NCBI GenBank assembly: GCA_903958915.1
Contig: CAJBVC010000673.1
Coordinates: 1-18,228 of the forward strand
Direction: 5' to 3'
Length of the DNA: 18,228 nucleotides
DNA from: an uncultured beta proteobacterium
GTDB taxonomy: Bacteria > Pseudomonadota > Gammaproteobacteria > Burkholderiales > Burkholderiaceae_C
The notes under the pieces were generated by a model, which saw only the letters and a list, made by a program, of their open reading frames with translations, ran no database searches and had not been told where the DNA came from. Below, piece after piece: positions 1 to 8,688 of this stretch. The translations under genes and the position numbers were made by a program. Positions within the stretch are counted from its first letter, which is position 1, and each line of letters starts with the position of its first letter.

Positions 1-1
1 G

Positions 2-1018
2 CCGTATGCCTATCTGCAAGGATCGATGTGGCATGCCCACGAGATGCTGTTTGGATTCACGCTGGCCGTTATGACCGGGTTTTTGTTGACGGCGGGGCAG
101 AACTGGTCCGGGCAACCCACCCCTAAAGGCGCATACCTGGCCGCTCTGGCGTTTTTGTGGGTGGCTGGCAGGATTTTGGTGCTCTCACCGTGGGCATGGT
201 TGGCTGCCGGGGTGAATGTGGCATTTCCATTGGCCGTTGCTATTGCCTTGGGCATCCCGCTGTACCGGGGCCGCAACCGACGCAACTACTTCTTTGTTGC
301 ACTGCTCATCATCATGGCGCTGGCCCAACTCGTCGTGCATCTGAATGCACTGGGCGCTTTGCGGATTCCCGGCTGGGCAGGAATTTCGCTGGGGCTCGAT
401 GTAATGTTGTTTGTGCTTTGCGTCATGGGCGGAAGGGTGATTCCCATGTTCACCAACAACGCACTCCCCGGGGCAAAGGCGGAACGTCGCCCAGCCGTGG
501 AAAAACTTGCATTGGGTTTGGTTCTGTTGCTTACATTTGCAGATGCAATGCAGGTCTCTGGCGCCTGGCTTGCGCTTCTGGGCGTGTTAGCTATGCTAGC
601 CCACCTGACGCGCTTGTGGCTGTGGCAACCATGGAAGACGCTGAATACTCCTTTGGTATGGGTGCTTCACGTAGCTTATGCGTGGATTCCGTTGCACTTG
701 GCGTTTCGAGCCATGGCCGCGATGGAGTGGATTTCGGCATCGGTTTCCAGCCATGCGCTGACCGCTGGTGCCATTGGCACAATGGTCATTGGCATGATGA
801 CGCGCACGGCACTGGGTCACACTGGAAGGAAACTTGTCGCTCGAAAAACTGAAGTGGCCTGTTACGCCCTGGTGACTGCCGCTTCAGTGGTGCGAGTCTT
901 CGTTCCACTAGTGAATCCCTATTGGATCAGTGATGCCGTCCTGGTGTCAGCACTACTGTGGTCAAGCGGCTTTGCCCTTTACACCTGGCGCTATTGGACA
1001 GTCCTCAGCCGTGACTAA
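2..1018 (+). CDS. nnrS: NnrS family membrane protein (5' end outside window)
   Basis: NnrS proteins are heme- and copper-containing polytopic membrane proteins linked to nitric oxide stress and usually found beside nitrite or NO reductase genes. The reading frame is open to the left edge, and an ATG at 26 falls inside the conserved motif WHAHEMLFGF. This is therefore an internal methionine and the N-terminus lies outside the window. About 339 residues are seen, against roughly 400 for the family. Further family marks are GGRVIPMFTNN (about residues 143-153 counting from position 2) and the C-terminal MMTRTALGHTGR. Most of the chain is hydrophobic, with about ten predicted membrane helices. 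It ends with TAA at 1016-1018 and lies 257 bases upstream of nirS on the same strand. The family call is firm; the exact biochemical role of NnrS is not settled in general. Confidence 0.9.
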   Translation, partial: PYAYLQGSMWHAHEMLFGFTLAVMTGFLLTAGQNWSGQPTPKGAYLAALAFLWVAGRILVLSPWAWLAAGVNVAFPLAVAIALGIPLYRGRNRRNYFFVALLIIMALAQLVVHLNALGALRIPGWAGISLGLDVMLFVLCVMGGRVIPMFTNNALPGAKAERRPAVEKLALGLVLLLTFADAMQVSGAWLALLGVLAMLAHLTRLWLWQPWKTLNTPLVWVLHVAYAWIPLHLAFRAMAAMEWISASVSSHALTAGAIGTMVIGMMTRTALGHTGRKLVARKTEVACYALVTAASVVRVFVPLVNPYWISDAVLVSALLWSSGFALYTWRYWTVLSRD

Positions 1019-2994
<1,976 letters not shown>

Positions 2995-3051
2995 TCAATA
3001 TCACCACGGCAAAGGGGCTTTTCGAAGACTCCTTTCATCAAGGAAAATAGA

Positions 3052-3366
3052 ATGAAAATAGTGAAATCAGTGCTGGTCGCGAGCTTGGCTCTGCTGAGCT
3101 TCTGCGTACAAGCAGCCACCGGTGAAGAGATCATGACCAAGTCGGGCTGCATGGCCTGCCATACCAAGGACAAGAAGCTGGTCGGCCCAGCTCTCAAGGA
3201 TATCGCCGCTAAGTACAAAGGACAGGATGTGCTTGCCAAGCTATTGCCTAAAGTTCGTGCGGGGGGGCCGGGCGTCTGGGGTCCGATTCCGATGTCACCC
3301 AATCCAGTGGAAAAAATTAGTGATGCTGACTTGAAAACAGCCGTGGAGTGGATCTTGAAGCTCTAA
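3052..3366 (+). CDS. nirM: Cytochrome c551 (NirM-type class I cytochrome c)
   Basis: This is a small periplasmic electron carrier that normally feeds NirS. It has 104 residues, with a signal peptide of about 21 residues (cleavage near VQA). The heme-binding site is CMACH at 33-37, and M81 in GPIPMSPN is the sixth iron ligand. The segment GVWGPIPM is characteristic of the Pseudomonas c551 group and separates it from the NirC cytochromes. The ATG at 3052 is preceded by AAGGAAAA (3040-3047). It lies 57 bases after the nirS stop with no terminator between, so nirS-nirM is a probable operon. Expected soluble partners are NirS and possibly the CuA subunit II encoded at 14778-15317; the second is inference. 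Confidence 0.93.
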   Translation: MKIVKSVLVASLALLSFCVQAATGEEIMTKSGCMACHTKDKKLVGPALKDIAAKYKGQDVLAKLLPKVRAGGPGVWGPIPMSPNPVEKISDADLKTAVEWILKL

Positions 3367-3371
3367 AGTCA

Positions 3372-4124
3372 ATGCAACACGGAGCGGCCCGCAACCGGTC
3401 TTTTTGCCGGGTTGTGGGCTTTTTTTTTGTTTGTTGGCAGGCAGGTTGCGGCAATGCCTGGGCTACAGACCTCCCTGGCTTACGTGCAACGTCCGCCGAT
3501 GGACGATGGACACTGGTGTCAGACAACTTTACGCGCACGCTGACGCTGCGCGATGCCGATCAGAACCCGGTACGCACTTACACCCTGGCGACGCGCGATG
3601 GGAAAACCACCTCGGCTGCTGCGACCTTGCTGGTGGTTCCTTCGCGCCAAAGCTTCGTCGTGGCACTCAGCACGGTTGCCGAGTTGTGGGAAATTTCGAC
3701 GAATCCGGATGCTGCGCCCATTTTTGAGGGCCTGGTGCACGACTACAAAATGGGGGAAGCGATTGCCACAGCCGGGTTTTTGGGCGTTCGGAGAACACTG
3801 CTGGAGCAACCGTTCGAAACAGCCTTCGTTGCTGTACGCAGCGGCCAGATCGTCGGCGCCTTGCGCAAGCGCACAGAAGACGCCTGCACGAGACTGCAGG
3901 TGATCCATCTCGACATACGCCGGCGCATTGGAGAATTCACCCTGGTCGGTACGCCGGATCTGAAGGCAAGCACCAGCGCTGAATCAAATGATGCCGTGGT
4001 TTTATCTGTGCCCGATCGCATCAACGGTCAGACCAACCTGGTGGACATGAAAACTTGGACGGTACTGAAAACCGGGCTTGCATCCACGCCAGGGATGCTG
4101 GCGCACGTTACATGCCAGCCGTGA
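3372..4124 (+). CDS. Short NirF/cytochrome d1-like exported protein
   Basis: This 250-residue protein resembles NirF/NirN, the d1-heme maturation beta-propellers of nir clusters. Matching segments are SFVVALSTVAELWEIS (94-109), LVHDYKMGE (121-129), VIHLDIRRRIGEF (177-189) and NLVDMKTW (222-229). It is shorter than NirF (near 400 residues): the N-terminal blades and the end of the last blade are missing. Residues 1-31 form a signal peptide, with a basic start, the core FCRVVGFFFVCW, and cleavage after AWA. ATG 3372 starts five bases after the nirM stop, with only a weak AAAG ribosome site, so it may depend on translation from nirM. A GTG at 3348 inside nirM is the alternative. The nirM terminator lies within its signal-peptide codons. 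It meets the regulator gene tail to tail with one base between them. A catalytic role is doubtful given the truncation; the family resemblance is from motif recognition, not a search. Confidence 0.7.
   Translation: MQHGAARNRSFCRVVGFFFVCWQAGCGNAWATDLPGLRATSADGRWTLVSDNFTRTLTLRDADQNPVRTYTLATRDGKTTSAAATLLVVPSRQSFVVALSTVAELWEISTNPDAAPIFEGLVHDYKMGEAIATAGFLGVRRTLLEQPFETAFVAVRSGQIVGALRKRTEDACTRLQVIHLDIRRRIGEFTLVGTPDLKASTSAESNDAVVLSVPDRINGQTNLVDMKTWTVLKTGLASTPGMLAHVTCQP
3387..3428 (+). terminator. Intrinsic terminator after nirM, inside the next reading frame
   Basis: A GC-rich hairpin pairs GCCCGCAACCGG (3387-3398) with CCGGGTTGTGGGC (3407-3419), with one bulged G and one G-U pair. The loop is eight bases. 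Nine T residues follow (3420-3428). This is a textbook Rho-independent terminator starting 21 bases after the nirM stop codon. It lies within codons 6-19 of the NirF-like gene starting at 3372, and the T run encodes part of the FFFV signal-peptide core. Translation through it could reduce termination. Confidence 0.88.
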
Positions 4125-4125
4125 A

Positions 4126-4821
4126 TCAGCGAACGCCGTAACGCGATAAGCGTGGGAAATCGATGATCCGAATTTCGCGTTTATCGATCTTGATCAACTT
4201 CTCTTCCTCCAGATCATGAAGAACTTTGGAGAAATACTCGGGCGTCAGCGACAGACGCGACGCAATGGTTGCCTTGCTTACCGGCAGAGTCATGGTGTGT
4301 GTATCACCGACCGAATCACCCGACGGATGGTCTCCCAGCAGGTAGCCTATGACACGCTGCATGCCGCTGTGCAGTGCGCCCGATTCGATGTCATGCACCA
4401 ATCCGTGCAGACGCCGTGAAATACCTGCCAGCATACGCAACGAAAATCGGGGATCGCGCTCGATTTCATCCAGCATGGACTGCTTGCTCACCGTTAGCAA
4501 TAGCGTACTGGTCAATGCCTGGGCATTCAGGATGTAGGGTTTGGAGGTGAACATCAGTGCTTCTGCAAAACTGTGCCCTGGCCCCACCAGTTCAATGACC
4601 TTTTCCTGACCCGCCGGGGAAATGGCAAACAGCTTGATCTGGCCTGACACCACCACGTGAAACTCCTCACAGGGTTGGCCGTAACGGAAGATGGTGTCAC
4701 CCCGGCCCAACCGTTGCACCTGACAGCCCTGGGCAACACGTTCGAGCTCGGCAGCCGACAGGTCGTTGAATAGTGGCAATACGGCCAAAAACCGGGGGAT
4801 ATTGAAATCGCTGACATCCAT
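4126..4821 (-). CDS. Crp/Fnr family transcriptional regulator, Dnr-like
   Basis: This is a 231-residue regulator of the Dnr/NnrR branch of the Crp/Fnr superfamily, which activates nir and nor genes in response to NO. The N-terminal cyclic-nucleotide-binding-like beta-roll spans about 12-125, then a dimerisation helix (126-147). A winged helix-turn-helix occupies about 177-220, with the recognition region SKATIASRLSLTPEYFSKVL (182-201). The sequence from LPVSK to EIRIID closely follows Pseudomonas Dnr as I remember it. It lacks the cysteine cluster of Fnr (only C33 and C51 are present), so it should not carry a [4Fe-4S] oxygen sensor. ATG 4821 has no clear ribosome-binding site. The gene lies 53 bases downstream of the ten-gene respiratory operon on the same strand, with no terminator seen between. 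A possible Fnr/Dnr box lies just upstream of its start. It is the likely regulator of both gene blocks. Confidence 0.88.
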   Translation of the reverse strand: MDVSDFNIPRFLAVLPLFNDLSAAELERVAQGCQVQRLGRGDTIFRYGQPCEEFHVVVSGQIKLFAISPAGQEKVIELVGPGHSFAEALMFTSKPYILNAQALTSTLLLTVSKQSMLDEIERDPRFSLRMLAGISRRLHGLVHDIESGALHSGMQRVIGYLLGDHPSGDSVGDTHTMTLPVSKATIASRLSLTPEYFSKVLHDLEEEKLIKIDKREIRIIDFPRLSRYGVR

Positions 4822-4836
4822 CGGCGCATTCTACTG

Positions 4837-4850
4837 TTGACAAAAATCAC
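4837..4850 (-). promoter_or_regulatory. Candidate Fnr/Dnr box upstream of the regulator gene
   Basis: On the plus strand TTGAC-AAAA-ATCAC matches the Fnr/Dnr consensus TTGAT-N4-ATCAA at eight of ten positions, with the correct four-base spacer. It ends 15 bases before the regulator start codon (4821, minus strand). That is too close for class II activation of the annotated start, so an autoregulatory operator role is more likely if it is real. It sits in the 53-base gap between the CtaA-like gene and the regulator gene. Confidence 0.45.
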
Positions 4851-4874
4851 GCAGGTGGCGTAGCAATGGCGGCC

Positions 4875-5711
4875 CTATCTGTACTGCCGTTGTCCTCCAC
4901 GCACCATGATGGATACGCCAGCCATGGCCACCAGGGGCGACAGCATGGCGTGAAAGTAGGACAGTGCGACCGACCGGGGATCCTGCCACATGAGCAAACC
5001 ACCCACCACGACCTGCAACCCCAGCAAAGCGGCCAACGCCGCGACACGATGCGACAAAACGCTGGGCGCACGCGGGCCAAAAAGGAGAATGCCGGCCAAG
5101 GTCAGGCACAGCAGCAGTGAGGTCAGGTGCACGTAGGCCGGCCCGTGCAGGCCATGCATGGCCCATGCACTGGCAGCGGCACCTGTGGCCAGGTGCAAGA
5201 CCATGGCGAGGAAGGTGGCCCATGACAATGCGTCCGCAGGGTGGCGCGGGCACGCATCTGCGGCGACCGAAATGGCTTCACGCAGCCACCAGAACGCCAT
5301 CAGCAAGACCATGCCAAAGCTGACATTGACCACCGTGATGCTGCCCAGGCGATACCCAGTGGTCAGCGGACCGATCAGTGCCAGCACCACGGTGGAAGCC
5401 GCGATCCAGGCGGCAGGCGGCATCACGTTGACATCCGTGTGCCGCGCACGCCAGCACAGGGCAAGCACACCCAGCGCCAGCAGCGCGACACTGGAGGCGC
5501 AAACCCGGTGCAGCAACCGCACAGTGTGCTCCAGTCCGGGATCAAGCTGTGAAACCGCTAGCCCCTGCGCATCCAGTACCGTCATCAGACGCAGCAGAAT
5601 GCTGGCCCCAAGAATGCACAGCGCCAATGCAGCGCCGACCCAGCACAGGCGCAGGAGCCAGGCCCTCTGCGTGCTGGATAATGGCTTCAAAGGCGAGTCT
5701 ATTGGGCTCAT
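4875..5711 (-). CDS. CtaA/COX15-like polytopic membrane protein
   Basis: This 278-residue protein has about eight predicted membrane helices in two similar halves, as in heme A synthase (CtaA/COX15). Candidate heme histidines are H68 (LLHRV), H195 (AYVHLTS) and H254 (SYFHAM). The place where I would expect the partner of H68 has N129 (VVNVSFGM), so the N-terminal heme site looks incomplete. The glutamate three residues before the first histidine in CtaA is also absent (R65). Its ATG overlaps the stop of the preceding heme-copper subunit gene by four bases (ATGA), which indicates translational coupling. It is the tenth gene of the operon, and together with CtaB it suggests heme O/A-type cofactor handling for the enzymes encoded upstream. 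It may not be an active heme A synthase; it could be an assembly factor or b-type heme protein. The family call is moderately sure. Confidence 0.6.
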   Translation of the reverse strand: MSPIDSPLKPLSSTQRAWLLRLCWVGAALALCILGASILLRLMTVLDAQGLAVSQLDPGLEHTVRLLHRVCASSVALLALGVLALCWRARHTDVNVMPPAAWIAASTVVLALIGPLTTGYRLGSITVVNVSFGMVLLMAFWWLREAISVAADACPRHPADALSWATFLAMVLHLATGAAASAWAMHGLHGPAYVHLTSLLLCLTLAGILLFGPRAPSVLSHRVAALAALLGLQVVVGGLLMWQDPRSVALSYFHAMLSPLVAMAGVSIMVRGGQRQYR

Positions 5712-7111
5712 GCCTTTGCTCCGCGCGCACCGAGCACCGAGCGGCCGACAATCACCAAAAACAGGATGCCGCCGACAATCGCAATCAATCCACCCAGCCC
5801 CATCAGGCCCATGCCCCAAACCTCTGCAGTTGTTCGCAGCACCTGGTCGGCACCCGCCACCTTGCGCTGCACACCATACCCCCCGGACCAGACCAGACCC
5901 ACGATGTGCAGCAACTGACCTCCACCATAAATCAGTGGTTGCCAAGCCGCGGTGCGCGATCTCGGGGCTAAGAAGCCCAATTGCGGTAGCAGCCGATAGA
6001 CCATACCCATCATGGCGAGCGTCACACCGACGATGCAACCGTGGTAGTGTGCCGGAATGCGTACATTGCTCCCCGTGATCATGAAACCGATAAGGCCGCC
6101 TGCGGAAAACAGCAGCAGTGACGACACCAGGCTGGCACGCAGAGGCCGCGTTTCGGAGCTGGGAGCCGGAGCAGCACGCAGTGACCACACAACCGCCAGC
6201 GCGATGGGGCCGATGACCAGTCCGCCGCCGTAGCGCATCAACAGGGTTTGCATGCGGTGGTGTTCCACGCTGGTGACGTCGTAGGCAAGGTAAGTGATCG
6301 GGGTCAGGAAGACGGCGATCAGGGCAATGGCAAACAGCAGCGTTACCACGCGCGGCGACAGCTTGAGCGATGGGGCCAGCGAGGATGCCAACCAGAGCCA
6401 GCCGATCAGCATGAGCAAGGTGTAGGCAAACTGCAGGACATGGCCACCGCCCCAGAACAGCAGTTCGTAGTAGGCCCGGGCATCAATGTTTTGCGGCACG
6501 GTGGCCCAGGACCAGGCAAATGCAGCCACGGCAACGGCCGTGGTGACCATGGCGGCATTGAGGCCAAAGCGTAGCGCGCCTGCGCCGCTGATGCGCACTC
6601 CTACCGGCGACGCCGCCAGCATGGAGCGCAAGCACAGCAGCGTGATCCCCGCGCCAAACAACATCAAGCCGCCGAGAAACACCGGTCCGTCCAGGACCGG
6701 TACATAGTTCGCCATGACCGCAGTGGCGGGCTCGACAAAGGGCGCAACACACAGGGTGGCCGTGCCGAGCGCTGACAATGCGAAGGCGCACCAGGCCATG
6801 AACTGCAGACGCGTGGTCCCACTCAAAGTCCACAGGGCGCCACCAAAAGCCAGAAACCACACCAATACCGACAGATCCACATGCACCACCAGGGCAACAC
6901 GGAAAAAGTCTGCCACTGGAAAGAGTGTCTGCAGTTGCGGAGTGCGCGACAGCACCAACAACACAGAAAAGAGCCCGGAGGCCAATAGCGCCAGCAAGCC
7001 GAGCGCCAGCCACGCCATGGCCAGCGACTTGCGTGCATCCGTTGGCACAGCGAGATCAAACTGGAAGCCGGGTACGTCCGGTTCCAATGCACCCGATAGA
7101 GGGTTAGTCAT
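5708..7111 (-). CDS. Divergent heme-copper oxidase/NO reductase-like subunit I
   Basis: This 467-residue polytopic protein has about twelve predicted helices and keeps all six histidines of the heme-copper superfamily. H77 (VVHVDLS) in helix II and H357 would hold the low-spin heme; H224 (WGGGHVLQF), H284 and H285 (VEHHRMQ) the active-site metal; and H355 (RIPAHYHG) the high-spin heme. The residue four after H224 is F228. O2 reductases of the A and B families have the cross-linked tyrosine there, and NorB has a glutamate, so it matches neither. The six-residues-upstream helix VII tyrosine of cbb3 oxidases is also absent (D278). No subunit II or cytochrome c gene accompanies it; its neighbours are two cytochrome b fusion genes and a CtaA-like gene. 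Start ATG 7111 lies 15 bases after the preceding stop codon. Best reading: an unusual NO-reductase-like or oxidase-like core fed by cytochrome b. The superfamily is firm; substrate and subfamily are not. Confidence 0.8.
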   Translation of the reverse strand: MTNPLSGALEPDVPGFQFDLAVPTDARKSLAMAWLALGLLALLASGLFSVLLVLSRTPQLQTLFPVADFFRVALVVHVDLSVLVWFLAFGGALWTLSGTTRLQFMAWCAFALSALGTATLCVAPFVEPATAVMANYVPVLDGPVFLGGLMLFGAGITLLCLRSMLAASPVGVRISGAGALRFGLNAAMVTTAVAVAAFAWSWATVPQNIDARAYYELLFWGGGHVLQFAYTLLMLIGWLWLASSLAPSLKLSPRVVTLLFAIALIAVFLTPITYLAYDVTSVEHHRMQTLLMRYGGGLVIGPIALAVVWSLRAAPAPSSETRPLRASLVSSLLLFSAGGLIGFMITGSNVRIPAHYHGCIVGVTLAMMGMVYRLLPQLGFLAPRSRTAAWQPLIYGGGQLLHIVGLVWSGGYGVQRKVAGADQVLRTTAEVWGMGLMGLGGLIAIVGGILFLVIVGRSVLGARGAKA

Positions 7112-7126
7112 GCAGCACTTGTACTT

Positions 7127-8671
7127 TCATGGGTGAGGGGCCATGCCGTCAACAGCCGACACGCGGGAGCGCAAGGCAGCGATTGTGGCGGCAACCTCGA
7201 GCATATCGCGCCCGGACCACGACAAGGCGATGCGTTCGCGTGGTACGGACGTGCGCAGGTAGGGTTCGCGCGCGCCATCGATGCGCTGTTGCACCCACTG
7301 GTCGCCAAGCCGGAACTCGCAGTCAGCCTCGCGGCAGCCGGCGACGACGGCACCGGCGGCACCCATGCGCAGGGCGTATTCCAGGAACGCGGGTGGCAGC
7401 ATGGCAGCGCATTCCAGCTCCATTACGGCAGTGGCTGCATCAGCCAGAGGGGCGCAGTTGCCTGCCTGGCGGCAACCGAACACCACGATCTTGGAGGCGC
7501 CACTGAGTGCTGCCATCTTGTTCTGCAGCTCCTGCCTGAGGTGGGCAATCGGTGTGGCGGGCATTTCGATGCCCGAGACCAGGTCTTCGATGCGACGAAA
7601 GGGCGTGGAAGACGGGCAGGCACCGACACAAATTCCACAAGCGGCGCACAAATCAGGATTGACCGCGGCCTGCACACGGTAGCGCTTGCCATCCGTGCGG
7701 GCCACCATGGAGACCGCACCAAACGGGCAATCGGCAACGCAGCGTGTGCAGCCATTGCAATGGGCAAGATCCACTCGCGCTGCAGCACGAACGGTGCCAT
7801 GGTGCGAAGGCAGTAATGGCAGTAACGGCAGTGCGGCCAGTGCCAGCATCAGCCCGGCACCCGCCCACCAGATGGTCGCCGCTGAGAACGTGTCTACCAA
7901 GGGATGAAAGAACAAGTAGAACCAATCCAGCGGCACCTGTTGGGGCACATGGGCAAAGTCGGCCGCACCCAAACTTACTGCCGGGAATACCAGTGAGAGC
8001 AGCGACAACATCGCCAAAGTGGACCACACCAGTGCCTTGGGCGGCCATATGCGCACCCCAGACACCCGCTGCACATGGACCCAGACGGCCGCCAGCAACA
8101 ACAGCGGTACACCGATGTGAATGAACATGACCAATGAAAAAAAGCGGTCATTCAAGGCTGCAGGGGTCAGAAAATTGCGTGCCAGCAGCTCCGCACCGAT
8201 GGGCAGCGCCTGCAGCCATTCGGCCGTCGCGGTGATGCTGAAGAGCGCCCGCGCATCCCATAGCAGCCATAAGCCCGTCAGGCCAGCCGTCCACATCAGC
8301 CACAGCAGCGGTACCCCGGTAAGCCAGGAGAACCAGCGCACGCCGGCGTAGTGTCCGCGCAGGCCTTCGCGCAGCAAATGCAGCACCGTCAGCAGTAAGC
8401 AGGTGTCTGCGCCATAGCGATGCAGTCCGCGCAATAACCGCCCCAGGAGCATCGGGTCATTTTGAAGTCGCAACCCGGACTGGTAAGCACCCGTAACGCT
8501 GGTGTCGTACAGCGCGTAACCGATGATGCCGCTGGTGACCACCAGCACCAGACACAGAAACGCCAGCGCACCCAGGTGGCGCCATGGGTTTTGGCTTGGC
8601 GCGAAGGCGTGATCGAAGACCGCGGTGCAGACTTCATCCGCATCGCGCAAGCTGCGTGCGAGCCCAGACAT
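7127..8671 (-). CDS. Cytochrome b - 2[4Fe-4S] ferredoxin - MvhD-like fusion protein
   Basis: This 514-residue fusion protein has a cytochrome b part (about 30-290). Two heme ligand pairs are spaced 14 residues apart, H84/H98 and H185/H199, as in bc1 cytochrome b, and a variant of the quinol-site PEWY motif follows (DWFY, 249-252). Next come two ferredoxin [4Fe-4S] motifs, C305/C308/C311/C315 and C342/C345/C348/C352. The C-terminal part (about 393-475) resembles MvhD/FrhD, the [2Fe-2S] subunit linking hydrogenase to heterodisulfide reductase, with C400, C406, C421, C446 and C451 (VAGCREADCEFRLGD). I chose ATG 8671, which leaves 17 bases after the previous stop; an in-frame TTG at 8692 is possible. 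The stop (TGA 7127-7129) precedes the heme-copper gene by 15 bases. Likely role: electron transfer between the b hemes and an iron-sulfur partner on the cytoplasmic face. No Hdr or hydrogenase genes are nearby. The domain order is clear; the function is inference. Confidence 0.85.
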   Translation of the reverse strand: MSGLARSLRDADEVCTAVFDHAFAPSQNPWRHLGALAFLCLVLVVTSGIIGYALYDTSVTGAYQSGLRLQNDPMLLGRLLRGLHRYGADTCLLLTVLHLLREGLRGHYAGVRWFSWLTGVPLLWLMWTAGLTGLWLLWDARALFSITATAEWLQALPIGAELLARNFLTPAALNDRFFSLVMFIHIGVPLLLLAAVWVHVQRVSGVRIWPPKALVWSTLAMLSLLSLVFPAVSLGAADFAHVPQQVPLDWFYLFFHPLVDTFSAATIWWAGAGLMLALAALPLLPLLPSHHGTVRAAARVDLAHCNGCTRCVADCPFGAVSMVARTDGKRYRVQAAVNPDLCAACGICVGACPSSTPFRRIEDLVSGIEMPATPIAHLRQELQNKMAALSGASKIVVFGCRQAGNCAPLADAATAVMELECAAMLPPAFLEYALRMGAAGAVVAGCREADCEFRLGDQWVQQRIDGAREPYLRTSVPRERIALSWSGRDMLEVAATIAALRSRVSAVDGMAPHP

Positions 8672-8688
8672 AGTGTGGTGCCGCCTGC

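Noticed and set aside
4190..4197. TTGATCAA inside the regulator gene considered as an Fnr box
   Set aside because: The half sites overlap with no four-base spacer, and it is within coding sequence.
4126..4821. Annotation of the regulator as Fnr (oxygen sensor)
   Set aside because: The N-terminal cysteine cluster needed for the [4Fe-4S] centre is missing; the sequence follows Dnr better.
5158..6078. 306-codon open frame on the plus strand opposite the CtaA-like and second heme-copper genes
   Set aside because: Low-complexity, Arg/Ser/Pro/Ala-rich product typical of GC-rich antisense; both opposing genes have clear membrane and ligand patterns.
5712..6188. Upstream extension of the CtaA-like frame to 6188
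   Set aside because: The extension lies inside the second heme-copper gene and has no membrane pattern; ATG 5711 with the ATGA overlap is the natural start.
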